Positions 43,853-53,063 of a stretch of 58,553 nt of DNA are shown piece by piece (position 1 is the first letter of the stretch; every line of letters starts with the position of its first letter). This DNA comes from Pseudomonas kitaguniensis (GTDB taxonomy: Bacteria > Pseudomonadota > Gammaproteobacteria > Pseudomonadales > Pseudomonadaceae), in contig NZ_VUAZ01000031.1 in assembly GCF_009296165.1 (NCBI RefSeq), positions 1-58,553 on the forward strand. Reading direction: 5' to 3'. The position numbers and the translations under genes are program-made. Below the pieces are notes generated by a model. The model was not told the DNA's origin. It made no database searches and saw nothing but the letters and a program-made list of their open reading frames with translations.

Positions 43853-45202
43853 ATGACTGACCTGCTGACCCCCATCCAAGCCGCACTCGATCTGCCGCAC
43901 ACCGCGCTGGCCTTTACCGAGGCCGGCGCCCTGCCCTCGACCTTCGCCGTGACCGAACTCGCCAGCGCCAGCCTCGGTGCCGCAGGCCAGGCTGTCGCCC
44001 AGCTTGTACTGGAGATGACCGGCCGCTTGCCCAACGTCACGGTCGACCGACGCCTCGCCTCCTTCTGGTTTTCGTCCTCGATTCGCCCCGTGGGTTGGCA
44101 AGTGCCGCCGCTGTGGGATGAGGTGGCCGGCGACTACGCCAGCGCCGACGGTTGGATTCGTTTGCACACCAATGCGCCCCATCACCGGGCCGCCGCTGAA
44201 CGGGTACTGGGCAAGGTCAATACTCGCGCCGACATGGCCAAGCACGTCGCGAGCTGGAACGCCGCTGAACTGGAGCAGGCAATAGTTGATACAGGCGGCT
44301 GTGCGGCGCAGATGCGTTCGTGGCGGGCCTGGCAAAACCATCCGCAAGGGTTGGCGGTGAACGCGCAAGCCCTGGTGCAGCGCCAGACGTTTGAAACCAC
44401 CGCCGATAAACCCTGGCTCGGTTCAGTCGCGCGCCCGCTGGCGGGCATCAAAGTGCTGGACTTGACCCGCGTATTGGCTGGCCCCGTGGCCAGTCGATTC
44501 CTCGCAGGCTTGGGTGCAGACGTACTGCGCGTCGACTCGCCCACCTGGAGCGAGCCGGGCGTAGTACCGGAAATGACGCTGGGTAAACGCTGCGCGCGGC
44601 TCGACCTGAAAAGCATCGAAGGGCGGCAGATTTTTGAAACCCTGCTTAAAGACGCCGACATTCTGTTCCACGGTTACCGTGCCGACGCCTTGGAGCAGTT
44701 GGGTTACACCGCCGACGCGCTGCAACTGCTCGCGCCCGGTTTGATTGACGTTAGCCTTAATGCCTACGGCTGGAGCGGGCCGTGGCGCAATCGTCGCGGG
44801 TTCGACAGTTTGGTGCAGATGAGCAGCGGGATTGCCGATGCGGGCATGGCCTGCCAACACGCGGATAAACCGCTGCCGCTGCCGGTGCAGGCACTGGATC
44901 ACGCGACCGGGTATTTGATGGCGGCCAGTGCGCTTCAGGCTTTAACACAGCGCTTGAAAACCGGGCGCGGCGGTTCGGCGCAGTTGTCATTGGCGCGTAC
45001 GGCGAAGCTGTTGATGGACGCCGGGCCGGTGCCGGAGCAACCGGCGTTGCGCGCGGAAGACTCCACCGATCAAGGTGTGGTCGTTGAGCAAACACCCTGG
45101 GGCCAAGCCCATCGGCTGCTCGCGCCGGTGAGCATCAGCGGCACACCGTTGCAGTGGGATTTACCGGCGGCGGAGTTGGGGTCACACCGGCCACAGTGGT
45201 GA
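43853..45202 (+). CDS. CaiB/BaiF-family CoA-transferase
   Basis: 449 residues from ATG 43853 (GGAGGG eight bases upstream; an in-frame TTG is directly before). The family III CoA-transferase core starts at about 195: LAGIKVLDLTRVLAGPVASRFLAGLGADVLRVD, with the acyl-binding Asp region and GRGGSAQLSLARTA. The N-terminal ~190 residues form an additional non-catalytic half domain as in longer members. Substrate unknown. Stands alone. Confidence 0.86.
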   Translation: MTDLLTPIQAALDLPHTALAFTEAGALPSTFAVTELASASLGAAGQAVAQLVLEMTGRLPNVTVDRRLASFWFSSSIRPVGWQVPPLWDEVAGDYASADGWIRLHTNAPHHRAAAERVLGKVNTRADMAKHVASWNAAELEQAIVDTGGCAAQMRSWRAWQNHPQGLAVNAQALVQRQTFETTADKPWLGSVARPLAGIKVLDLTRVLAGPVASRFLAGLGADVLRVDSPTWSEPGVVPEMTLGKRCARLDLKSIEGRQIFETLLKDADILFHGYRADALEQLGYTADALQLLAPGLIDVSLNAYGWSGPWRNRRGFDSLVQMSSGIADAGMACQHADKPLPLPVQALDHATGYLMAASALQALTQRLKTGRGGSAQLSLARTAKLLMDAGPVPEQPALRAEDSTDQGVVVEQTPWGQAHRLLAPVSISGTPLQWDLPAAELGSHRPQW

Positions 45203-45215
45203 GCTGAAAATCGCC

Positions 45216-45285
45216 TTCGCGAGCAAGCCCGCACACAGTTAATGCAGCTCATACCTCAAAATGTGGGAGCGGGCTTGCTCGCGAA
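45216..45285. repeat. REPIN upstream of arcD with a shortened left arm
   Basis: The right arm TGTGGGAGCGGGCTTGCTCG... (45262-45285) is intact, but the left arm (45216-45238) reads GCCCGCACACA: the TCCC of GCTCCCACA is missing. The palindrome is therefore imperfect. Confidence 0.85.
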
Positions 45286-45321
45286 ACGGCCCTGACAATC
45301 ACAATTAAATACGCCAATGCC

Positions 45322-45335
45322 GTGATCTAAGTCAG
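45322..45335. promoter_or_regulatory. Probable ANR (FNR-type) box for arcDABC
   Basis: GTGAT-CTAA-GTCAG matches the TTGAT-N4-(A/G)TCAA core at the inner four bases on each side. It is 62 bases before the arcD start; a centre at -41.5 would put the transcription start near 45370, leaving room for the leader. arcDABC activation by ANR under low oxygen is established in P. aeruginosa. Confidence 0.6.
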
Positions 45336-45396
45336 CTGCTTACCTGGCACATCCAATTACTCTGTGGCCTCTCTTCTCCTGCATTGGAGGCACGCA

Positions 45397-46824
45397 ATGT
45401 CTGATTCTCCCGGAAAACTTCGACTCGGTGCACTGGTTGCACTGGTCGTGGGCTCAATGATTGGGGGCGGGATCTTCTCACTGCCGCAAAACATGGCCGC
45501 CAGCGCCGATGTCGGCGCGGTGTTGATCGGTTGGGTGATTACCGCCATCGGCATGCTGACCCTCGCGTTCGTGTTCCAGACCCTGGCCAATCGCAAGCCC
45601 ACGCTCGATGGCGGTGTGTACGCCTACGCCAAGGCCGGTTTCGGCGACTACATGGGTTTCTCGTCGGCGTGGGGTTACTGGATCAGTGCCTGGTTGGGCA
45701 ACGTCGGCTACTTCGTCCTGTTGTTCAGCACCCTCGGTTACTTCTTCCCGATTTTTGGCGCGGGGAATACGCCTGCGGCGGTGATCGGCGCGTCGGTGCT
45801 GCTGTGGGCCGTGCACTTTTTGGTGCTGCGCGGAATCAAGGAAGCCGCGTTTATTAACCTGGTAACCACCATCGCCAAAGTGGTGCCGCTGGTGCTGTTC
45901 GTGTTGATCGCCGTGTTTGCGTTCAAGCTGGAAATTTTCACCGCAGATATTTGGGGCGTAAAAAACCCGGACCTGGGCAGTGTGATGAACCAGGTGCGCA
46001 ACATGATGCTGGTCACCGTGTTCGTGTTCATCGGCATCGAAGGCGCGAGCATCTTCTCGTCACGGGCGGAAAAACGCTCCGATGTCGGCAAGGCCACCGT
46101 GATCGGCTTTATCACCGTGCTGCTGTTTTTGATGCTGGTGAATGTGCTGTCTCTCGGGATCATGACCCAGCCGGAATTGGCCAAGTTGCAGAACCCGTCG
46201 ATGGCCGCCGTGCTCGAGCATGTGGTCGGTCACTGGGGCGCGCTGCTGATCAGCGTAGGTTTGATCATCTCACTGCTGGGCGCCCTGCTGTCGTGGGTGT
46301 TGCTGTGTGCGGAGATCATGTTCGCCGCCGCCAAGGACCACACCATGCCGGCGTTTTTGCGCAAGGAAAACGCCAACCACGTACCGGTCAACGCCCTCTG
46401 GCTGACCAACGCGATGGTGCAGGTTTTTCTGCTGATCACGCTGTTTTCCGCGAGCACTTACCTGTCGCTGATCTACCTCGCCACGTCGATGATTTTGGTC
46501 CCGTACCTGTGGTCGGCCGCCTATGCCCTGCTGCTGGCGGTGCGCGGCGAGACCTACGAAAACGCCGCGCGCGAACGTGCGAAAGACCTGTGCATTGGCG
46601 CCATCGCGCTGATCTACGCGATCTGGCTGCTTTACGCCGGCGGCACCAAGTACCTGCTGTTGTCCGCCCTGCTCTACGCCCCCGGCGCGATTCTGTTCGC
46701 AATGGCCAAGCGTGAACTCGGCAAACCGATTTTCACCACGCTGGAGAAGCTGATTTTCGGCGCAGTCGTCATCGGCGCCCTGGTGGCGGCTTATGGGCTC
46801 TACGCCGGCTTCCTGACGTTGTAA
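45397..46824 (+). CDS. arcD: Arginine/ornithine antiporter
   Basis: 475-residue APC-type antiporter that takes up arginine and expels ornithine for the arginine deiminase pathway. Twelve spans; [20 protein letters not shown] (binding loop) near residue 25, [22 protein letters not shown] near 70. Start [10 protein letters not shown] at 45397 (TGGAGG upstream) rather than the open frame at 45364. First gene of arcDABC. Confidence 0.95.
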   Translation: MSDSPGKLRLGALVALVVGSMIGGGIFSLPQNMAASADVGAVLIGWVITAIGMLTLAFVFQTLANRKPTLDGGVYAYAKAGFGDYMGFSSAWGYWISAWLGNVGYFVLLFSTLGYFFPIFGAGNTPAAVIGASVLLWAVHFLVLRGIKEAAFINLVTTIAKVVPLVLFVLIAVFAFKLEIFTADIWGVKNPDLGSVMNQVRNMMLVTVFVFIGIEGASIFSSRAEKRSDVGKATVIGFITVLLFLMLVNVLSLGIMTQPELAKLQNPSMAAVLEHVVGHWGALLISVGLIISLLGALLSWVLLCAEIMFAAAKDHTMPAFLRKENANHVPVNALWLTNAMVQVFLLITLFSASTYLSLIYLATSMILVPYLWSAAYALLLAVRGETYENAARERAKDLCIGAIALIYAIWLLYAGGTKYLLLSALLYAPGAILFAMAKRELGKPIFTTLEKLIFGAVVIGALVAAYGLYAGFLTL

Positions 46825-46847
46825 GTGTTCCCATTGGAGGATCTGTA

Positions 46848-48104
46848 ATGACCACCGAAAAAGTGAAGTACGGCGTACATTCCGAAGCCGGCAAACTGCG
46901 TAAAGTCATGGTGTGCTCCCCAGGTTTGGCGCACCAGCGCCTGACCCCCAACAACTGCGATGAACTGCTGTTCGATGACGTGCTGTGGGTGGCCCAAGCC
47001 AAGCGCGACCATTTCGACTTCGTGACCAAAATGCGCGAGCGCGACATTGATGTGCTGGAAATGCACAACCTGCTGACCGACATCGTCGCCATCCCTGAAG
47101 CCCTCGATTGGTTACTGGCGCGCAAGATCACCGCCAACCAGGTCGGCCTTGGCCTGGTCAACGAAGTGGGTTCTTGGCTGCGCAGCCTGGAGCCGCGCAA
47201 GGTCGCTGAATACCTGATCGGCGGCGTCTCGGCTGACGACTTGCCGGACAGTTTCGGCGGCAAGACGATCGAGATGTTCCGCGATTTTCTTGGCCACTCA
47301 AGCTTCATCCTGCCGCCGCTGCCGAACACTCAATTTACTCGCGACACCACCTGCTGGATCTACGGCGGCGTGACACTCAACCCGATGCACTGGCCAGCGC
47401 GACGCCAGGAAACCTTGCTGGCCAGCGCCATTTATAAATTCCACCCCGAGTTCGTCAATGCCGACTTTCAGGTCTGGTACGGCGACCCGGACCAGCAACA
47501 CGGCAACGCCACGCTGGAAGGCGGTGATGTAATGCCGATCGGCAACGGCGTGGTGTTGATCGGCATGGGCGAGCGCTCGTCGCGCCAAGCCATCGGCCAA
47601 CTGGCGCTGAACCTGTTCAAACACAACGCCGTCGAGCGTGTGATCGTTGCCGGCCTGCCGAAATCCCGCGCCGCGATGCACCTGGACACGGTGTTCAGTT
47701 TCTGCGACCGCGACCTCGTCACCGTATTCCCGGAAGTGGTCAGCCAGATCGTCGCGTTCAGCCTGCGCCCTGATGAGAGCAAGCCCGGCGGCATTGACGT
47801 GCGCCGTGAAGAAGCAAGCTTCCTCGACGTGGTCGCCAGCGCGCTCAAGCTGAACGCCCTGCGCGTGGTCGAGACCGGCGGCAACAGTTTCGCCGCCGAA
47901 CGTGAGCAATGGGATGACGGCAACAACGTGGTGGCCGTCGAGCCTGGCGTGGTGATCGGTTACGACCGCAACACGTACACCAACACCCTGTTGCGCAAGG
48001 CCGGGGTGGAAGTCATCACCATCAGCGCCGGTGAACTCGGCCGTGGCCGTGGCGGCGGCCACTGCATGACCTGCCCGATCATCCGCGACCCCATCGACTA
48101 TTAA
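46848..48104 (+). CDS. arcA: Arginine deiminase
   Basis: Hydrolyses arginine to citrulline and ammonia. 418 residues; [13 protein letters not shown] near 25, [15 protein letters not shown] near 165, [22 protein letters not shown] near 225, and the nucleophile Cys in [18 protein letters not shown] near 406. Full length. Second gene of the arc operon, 23 bases after arcD. Confidence 0.97.
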   Translation: MTTEKVKYGVHSEAGKLRKVMVCSPGLAHQRLTPNNCDELLFDDVLWVAQAKRDHFDFVTKMRERDIDVLEMHNLLTDIVAIPEALDWLLARKITANQVGLGLVNEVGSWLRSLEPRKVAEYLIGGVSADDLPDSFGGKTIEMFRDFLGHSSFILPPLPNTQFTRDTTCWIYGGVTLNPMHWPARRQETLLASAIYKFHPEFVNADFQVWYGDPDQQHGNATLEGGDVMPIGNGVVLIGMGERSSRQAIGQLALNLFKHNAVERVIVAGLPKSRAAMHLDTVFSFCDRDLVTVFPEVVSQIVAFSLRPDESKPGGIDVRREEASFLDVVASALKLNALRVVETGGNSFAAEREQWDDGNNVVAVEPGVVIGYDRNTYTNTLLRKAGVEVITISAGELGRGRGGGHCMTCPIIRDPIDY

Positions 48105-48115
48105 GGAGACCCATC

Positions 48116-49126
48116 ATGGCGTTCAACATGCGCAACCGCAGCCTGCTCTCGCTGATGCACCACACCACGCGCGAGCTGCACTACTTGCTGGACTTGTCCC
48201 GCGACCTCAAACGCGCCAAATACACCGGCACCGAGCGTCCGCACTTGCAGGGCAAAAACATCGCGCTGATCTTCGAAAAAACCTCGACCCGCACCCGGTG
48301 TGCGTTCGAAGTGGCGGCGCATGACCAAGGCGCGCACGTCACCTACATCGACCCGGTGTCGTCGCAGATCGGCCACAAAGAAAGCATGAAAGACACCGCC
48401 CGCGTACTCGGCCGCATGTTCGACGCCATTGAATACCGTGGCTTTGCGCAGGAAATCGTCGAGGAGCTGGCCACCTTCGCCGGCGTGCCGGTGTTCAACG
48501 GCCTGACCGCCGAGTTCCACCCCACGCAAATGATCGCCGACACCTTGACCATGCGCGAACACAGCGACAAGCCGCTGCATGACATCAGCTACGCCTACCT
48601 CGGCGATGCGCGCTACAACATGGGCAATTCGCTGCTGATGATCGGCGCCAAGCTGGGCATGGATGTGCGCATCGGCGCGCCCAAAGCGCTGTGGCCGCAC
48701 GACGATTTCATCAAGCAATGCCAGGCCTTTGCCGAAGAAAGCGGCGCGCGCATCACCATCACCGAAGACCCGGTGGAGGCGGTGAACGGCGTGGACTTCA
48801 TCCACACCGACATCTGGGTATCGATGGGCGAGCCGGTGGAAGCGTGGGATGAGCGCATCGAGCAACTGCTGCCGTACCAAGTCAACGCCAGGATGATGAA
48901 AGCCTCGGGCAACCCACGGGTGAAATTCATGCATTGCTTGCCGGCGTTCCATAACAGCGACACCAAGGTGGGCAAGGACATCGCGGCGCGTTATCCGAAC
49001 CTGGCGAACGGCGTGGAAGTGACGGAAGAGGTGTTTGAGTCGCCCGCCAATATCGCGTTCGAGCAAGCAGAAAACCGCATGCACACCATCAAGGCGATTC
49101 TGGTGGCAGCGCTCGCAGACATCTAA
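48116..49126 (+). CDS. arcB: Catabolic ornithine carbamoyltransferase
   Basis: Phosphorolyses citrulline to carbamoyl phosphate and ornithine. 336 residues with the carbamoyl phosphate motif [15 protein letters not shown] near 55, the ornithine site region [13 protein letters not shown] near 270, and [14 protein letters not shown] near 140. Catabolic type by operon position. Eleven bases after arcA. Confidence 0.96.
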   Translation: MAFNMRNRSLLSLMHHTTRELHYLLDLSRDLKRAKYTGTERPHLQGKNIALIFEKTSTRTRCAFEVAAHDQGAHVTYIDPVSSQIGHKESMKDTARVLGRMFDAIEYRGFAQEIVEELATFAGVPVFNGLTAEFHPTQMIADTLTMREHSDKPLHDISYAYLGDARYNMGNSLLMIGAKLGMDVRIGAPKALWPHDDFIKQCQAFAEESGARITITEDPVEAVNGVDFIHTDIWVSMGEPVEAWDERIEQLLPYQVNARMMKASGNPRVKFMHCLPAFHNSDTKVGKDIAARYPNLANGVEVTEEVFESPANIAFEQAENRMHTIKAILVAALADI

Positions 49127-49150
49127 AGCTCAAGGTTGGAACTCGATCAT

Positions 49151-49238
49151 GTGGGAGGGGGTTTGCTCCCGATGGCGGTATGTCAGTCACCAGAGATGTT
49201 GAATGTACAGCCGCCATCAGGAGCAAGCCCCCTCCCAC
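49151..49238. repeat. REPIN inside the arc operon (between arcB and arcC)
   Basis: Arms GTGGGAGGGGGTTTGCTCCC... (49151-49178) and CCGCCATCAGGAGCAAGCCC... (49211-49238). This is the second REP subtype of the window (GGGGGCTTGCTCCC core), also present after gcvP. It may stabilise the upstream arcDAB mRNA. Confidence 0.88.
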
Positions 49239-49283
49239 AGCGGGTTCCGTATTCACAAGGCTGAACGCTAGAAGGATTTGATT

Positions 49284-50213
49284 ATGCGTATCGTCGTTGC
49301 ACTGGGCGGTAACGCCCTGCTCCGCCGCGGTGAACCGATGACGGCGGACAACCAACGCGCCAACATCCGTACCGCCACCGAACAGATCGCCAAAATCCAC
49401 CCCGGTAACGAACTGGTGATCGCCCACGGCAATGGCCCGCAAGTCGGCCTGCTGTCGTTGCAGGCGGCGGCCTACACCCAGGTTTCGCCGTACCCGCTGG
49501 ACGTGCTGGGCGCTGAAACCGAAGGCATGATCGGCTACATCATCGAACAGGAACTGGGCAACCTGCTGGACGCTGACGTACCGTTTGCGACCTTGCTGAC
49601 CCAAGTGGAAGTGGACGCCAACGACCCGGCCTTCCAGAACCCCAGCAAACCTATCGGCCCGGTGTACAGCAAGGCCGAAGCCGAACAGCTTGCGGCCGAA
49701 AAAGGCTGGGCCATCGCCCCCGACGGCGACAAGTACCGCCGCGTGGTGGCAAGCCCCAGGCCGAAACGTATCTTTGAAATTCGCCCGATCAAGTGGTTAC
49801 TGGAAAAAAGCGCGATTGTTATTTGCGCCGGCGGCGGCGGTATTCCAACCCTCTACGGCGAAGACGGCACACTGCGCGGCGTCGAAGCGGTGATCGACAA
49901 AGACCTGTGTTCAGCGTTGCTGGCTGAGCAACTGGATGCCGATTTGCTGGTGATCGCCACTGACGTCGACGCCGCGTTTATCGACTACGGCACGCCCACC
50001 CAAAAAGCCATCGGCCAGGCCCACCCCGACGAAATGGATAAGCTCGGTTTCGCCGCAGGCTCCATGGGGCCAAAGGTGCAAGCCGCCTGCGAGTTCGCCC
50101 GCAAGACTGGCAAAACAGCGGTTATCGGTTCACTCTCAACCATCGAAGCCATCGTCCAGGGCACCGCCGGCACACGCATCAGCACGGCGAAAGCTGGCAT
50201 CACTTACCTGTGA
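49284..50213 (+). CDS. arcC: Carbamate kinase
   Basis: Transfers phosphate from carbamoyl phosphate to ADP, the ATP-yielding end of the arginine deiminase pathway. 309 residues; [16 protein letters not shown] start at 49284 (AAGGA upstream; the ATG two codons earlier is not favoured), [10 protein letters not shown] near 52, CAGGGGIPT near 185 and the Asp-rich ATDVDAAF near 225. Separated from arcB by a REPIN. Confidence 0.96.
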   Translation: MRIVVALGGNALLRRGEPMTADNQRANIRTATEQIAKIHPGNELVIAHGNGPQVGLLSLQAAAYTQVSPYPLDVLGAETEGMIGYIIEQELGNLLDADVPFATLLTQVEVDANDPAFQNPSKPIGPVYSKAEAEQLAAEKGWAIAPDGDKYRRVVASPRPKRIFEIRPIKWLLEKSAIVICAGGGGIPTLYGEDGTLRGVEAVIDKDLCSALLAEQLDADLLVIATDVDAAFIDYGTPTQKAIGQAHPDEMDKLGFAAGSMGPKVQAACEFARKTGKTAVIGSLSTIEAIVQGTAGTRISTAKAGITYL

Positions 50214-50231
50214 AGCAGAGGAGAAACGCCT

Positions 50232-50594
50232 ATGGCCACGTTTGAACCCGGTCACTTGCACGTTGAGCGTCACGCGCTCAACAAGGACGACTACAGCTAC
50301 AACTTGTGCATCGACTACGCAGTCAGCCAGGACCCCAAGGAAGGCAAGGGGATGCTGTTCAAGCTGCACGGCTCGGTGCAGGGCAAGGACCTCGACGAGG
50401 CGTTCTTTTTACCCAAGGACCAGGCGTTCGACTTTGCCCGGCGTGCGATGAACATCGCGCAAAAATACGGAATGCCGAAGACGGCCGTGCTCAATGGCTC
50501 GATGCACAAGCAGTACGACTTGATGTTTGAGGACGTGCGGCAGCAGTTGGATGTGAAATCGGGCGACCCGGTCAAACCGGAACACCTGGAATAG
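50232..50594 (+). CDS. DUF5064-family protein
   Basis: 120 residues, starts MATFEPGHLHVERHALNKDD; mixed alpha/beta with YNLCIDYAV and GSVQGKDLDEAFFLPKDQAFDFARRAM. Pseudomonas-restricted family of unknown function. GGAG lies eight bases upstream and it follows arcC by 18 bases, so it is probably the last gene of the arc transcript. Confidence 0.8.
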   Translation: MATFEPGHLHVERHALNKDDYSYNLCIDYAVSQDPKEGKGMLFKLHGSVQGKDLDEAFFLPKDQAFDFARRAMNIAQKYGMPKTAVLNGSMHKQYDLMFEDVRQQLDVKSGDPVKPEHLE

Positions 50595-50601
50595 CCACGA
50601 T

Positions 50602-50628
50602 GATCGTTCCCACGCAGTGGGAACGATC
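50602..50628. repeat. GATCGTTCCCAC hairpin
   Basis: Twelve-base perfect stem (50602-50613 / 50617-50628) with a three-base loop, eight bases after the DUF5064 stop. Same element as at 12323-12358; may serve as the arc operon end. Confidence 0.85.
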
Positions 50629-50717
50629 AACGTCGCACTGCCCGCTCTCACATTTTGATCTGCATCATCTGCAAGGCATACTTGCCACCCTCCGCTCTTC
50701 AGAATCAACACCGCCCC

Positions 50718-52226
50718 ATGCGTATCCACGTCAGCTTCATCGACCGCGTCGGCATTACCCAGGAAGTCCTGGCCTTGCTCGGTGGGCGTAATCTCAACCT
50801 GGATGCGGTGGAGATGGTGCCGCCCAACGTGTATATCGACGCCCCGACGCTGAGCGCCGAGGTGCTCGAAGAACTGCGCGACGCGTTGTTCAGCGTGCAC
50901 GGTGTGCAAGCCGTCACCGTGGTCGACATCCTGCCCGGCCAGCGCCGCCACCTGCAACTCGACGCGCTGCTGGCGGCCATGACCGACCCGGTACTGGCGC
51001 TGGACAGCGCGGGCAAAATTCTCTTGGCCAACCCGGCATTGATCGCCTTGTATGGGCGCGAACCGGCCGGAGAAAGCATCGCCGCGCTGTTCAACGACCC
51101 GGCGCTGCTCGACACCTTGCTTGAACAGGGTTTTCGCTTGCCCTTGCGCGAGATCAGCGTGAACGGCCATACGTTCTTGCTGGAGGCCACGCCGATCACC
51201 GATGCTGGCGCGCTGCTCACGCTTTACCAACCCAACCGCATCGGCGAGCAACTGTCTGCGCTGCACCACGACCATGCCGAAGGGTTTGACGCGCTGTTGG
51301 GTGAATCCCCGGTGATTCGCACCCTCAAGGCGCGGGCGCAACGGGTGGCAGCACTGGACGCACCGCTGTTGATCCAGGGCGAAACCGGCACCGGCAAAGA
51401 ACTGGTGGCGCGTGCCTGCCACGCCATCAGCGCGCGCTACAGTGCACCGTTCCTGGCGCTGAACTGCGCGGCGCTGCCGGAAAACCTCGCCGAAAGCGAA
51501 TTGTTCGGCTATGCCCCGGGCGCCTTCACTGGTGCCCAGCGCGGCGGCAAACCGGGGCTGATGGAGCTGGCCAACCAGGGCACGGTGTTTCTCGATGAGA
51601 TCGGCGAGATGTCGCCGTACCTGCAGGCCAAGCTGCTGCGCTTTCTGAATGACGGCAGCTTCCGCCGCGTGGGCGGTGACCGCGAAGTGAAGGTCAATGT
51701 GCGCATCCTCAGCGCCACGCACCGCGACCTCGAAAAAATGGTCAGCGAGGGCACGTTTCGCGAAGACTTGTTTTACCGCCTCAACGTGCTCAACGTCGAA
51801 GTACCGCCGCTGCGTGAACGCGGCCAGGACATCCTGCTGCTCGCGCGCTACTTCATGCAGCAAGCGTGCGCGCAGATACAGCGCCCGGTCTGCCGCCTGG
51901 CGCCCGGCACTTACCCGGCGCTGTTGGGCAACCGCTGGCCGGGCAATGTTCGACAGTTACAAAACGTGATCTTCCGCGCCGCCGCCATCTGCGAAAGCAA
52001 TATCGTCGACATTGGTGACCTGGACATTGCCGGTACGTCGGTGGCGCGCCAAAGCGACGGCGAAGTCGCCAGCCTGGAACAGGCGGTGGAAGACTTCGAG
52101 CGCAACTTGCTGGAAAAGCTCTATGCTAGCTACCCGTCGACCCGCCAACTGGCCAACCGCCTGCAAACCTCCCACACCGCCATCGCGCATCGCCTGCGCA
52201 AGTACGGCATTCCCAACAAGCCCTGA
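50718..52226 (+). CDS. gcsR: GcsR/TyrR-type sigma-54-dependent activator
   Basis: 502 residues: N-terminal ACT domain (about 1-75; MRIHVSFIDRVGITQEVLAL), PAS-like domain (about 80-180), AAA+ domain with Walker A GETGTGKE near 220 and the sigma-54 contact loop GAFTGAQ near 270, RFEDLF-type FREDLFYRLNVL, and a C-terminal TyrR-type HTH (STRQLANRLQTSHTAIAHRLRKYG). Directly upstream of gcvH as PA2449 is for gcs2 in P. aeruginosa, where GcsR senses glycine and turns on glycine cleavage. PhhR is the paralogue to exclude; the gcv context favours GcsR. Start at 50718 gives the canonical ACT start. Confidence 0.88.
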   Translation: MRIHVSFIDRVGITQEVLALLGGRNLNLDAVEMVPPNVYIDAPTLSAEVLEELRDALFSVHGVQAVTVVDILPGQRRHLQLDALLAAMTDPVLALDSAGKILLANPALIALYGREPAGESIAALFNDPALLDTLLEQGFRLPLREISVNGHTFLLEATPITDAGALLTLYQPNRIGEQLSALHHDHAEGFDALLGESPVIRTLKARAQRVAALDAPLLIQGETGTGKELVARACHAISARYSAPFLALNCAALPENLAESELFGYAPGAFTGAQRGGKPGLMELANQGTVFLDEIGEMSPYLQAKLLRFLNDGSFRRVGGDREVKVNVRILSATHRDLEKMVSEGTFREDLFYRLNVLNVEVPPLRERGQDILLLARYFMQQACAQIQRPVCRLAPGTYPALLGNRWPGNVRQLQNVIFRAAAICESNIVDIGDLDIAGTSVARQSDGEVASLEQAVEDFERNLLEKLYASYPSTRQLANRLQTSHTAIAHRLRKYGIPNKP

Positions 52227-52246
52227 CGGCTGCGCAAAGATGCAAC

Positions 52247-52335
52247 TGTGGGAGTGGGCTTGCTCGCGATGGCGGCGTGTCAGTTGAAAGATACTTATCT
52301 GGCACACCGCCATCGCGAGCAAGCCCGCTCCCGCA
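52247..52335. repeat. REPIN between gcsR and the gcvH promoter
   Basis: Arms TGTGGGAGTGGGCTTGCTCG... (52247-52275) and CCGCCATCGCGAGCAAGCCC... (52307-52335), one mismatch at each outer end (GGGAGTGGG versus CCCGCTCCCGCA). Confidence 0.88.
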
Positions 52336-52410
52336 AAAAGTACTTTTGATCGGCTTCAACCACTGAGGTCGGCTTCCAGGCCGCCGGGGTTCACCAAAAG
52401 CGACCTTCAC

Positions 52411-52530
52411 CTGTACTGAAAGCGCTACAGCGTAACGCTATCGCTACAGCCATGTTTTTTGCGTGCCATGCAAGGCTTTGATCCACATAGGCTTTTTTTC
52501 AGGCGCCGACCTGTATCGAAATCGCTACAG
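52411..52530. promoter_or_regulatory. Three GcsR/TyrR-like operators upstream of gcvH
   Basis: CTGTACTGAAAGCGCTACAG (52411-52430) and CTGTATCGAAATCGCTACAG (52511-52530) are near-identical 20-mers with TGTA-N10-TACA, the 18-base span of TyrR-family boxes. A third copy with a degenerate left half, GCGTAACGCTATCGCTACAG, follows the first directly (52430-52449). The most distal is 260 bases and the most proximal 140 bases from gcvH, within enhancer range of a sigma-54 promoter. Confidence 0.75.
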
Positions 52531-52592
52531 ATAAAATTTATAGGCTTATAACCAATTTTATTAACTTGTTGATTTATAACGATTTAATAACG

Positions 52593-52609
52593 TTGGCCGC
52601 AATATTGCT
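52593..52609 (+). promoter_or_regulatory. Sigma-54 promoter of gcvH-gcvP
   Basis: TTGGCCGCAATATTGCT has the GG and GC dinucleotides separated by ten bases, as required for a -24/-12 promoter. It lies 60 bases upstream of gcvH, downstream of the GcsR-like operators, and pairs with the sigma-54 activator encoded next door. Confidence 0.75.
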
Positions 52610-52669
52610 ATGCAACTCTTCATTATTCCAATGCCGCCCTCCAGAGAAATCTGGCTTTGAGGAGTTTCC

Positions 52670-53053
52670 ATGAGCGAGTTGCGTTTCACTGAAGATCACG
52701 AATGGCTGCGCGCCGAGACCGATGGCAGCGTCACCGTGGGTATCACCGCTTTCGCGCAGAACGCGCTGGGTGATGTGGTTTTCGTGCAACTGCCCGAGTT
52801 GCAGGCTTACGCCAAAGGCGCTGAAGCGTCCACGGTGGAGTCGGTCAAAGCCGCCAGCGGCGTGTACATGCCATTGGACGGTGAAGTGGTCGCAGTGAAC
52901 GACAAGCTCGACGGCAGCCCGGAACTGGTCAACGAAGACCCGATGGGCGAAGGCTGGTTCTTCCGCTTTAAACCCGCCGATGCCGAGGCAGTGGCTAAGC
53001 TGTTGGATCAGGATGCGTACGACCGCCTGATCAAAGCCAACGCTGAAGCTTGA
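52670..53053 (+). CDS. gcvH: Glycine cleavage system H protein
   Basis: Lipoyl carrier that shuttles the aminomethyl group between P, T and L proteins. 127 residues; lipoylated Lys in [19 protein letters not shown] near residue 65, [11 protein letters not shown] near 100. GAGGAG before the start. First gene of the operon activated from the sigma-54 promoter. Confidence 0.97.
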   Translation: MSELRFTEDHEWLRAETDGSVTVGITAFAQNALGDVVFVQLPELQAYAKGAEASTVESVKAASGVYMPLDGEVVAVNDKLDGSPELVNEDPMGEGWFFRFKPADAEAVAKLLDQDAYDRLIKANAEA

Positions 53054-53063
53054 GGAGCGCACC

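Noticed and set aside
50409..51863. 484-residue frame antisense to gcsR
   Set aside because: Antisense shadow; GcsR has all AAA+ and HTH motifs on the plus strand.
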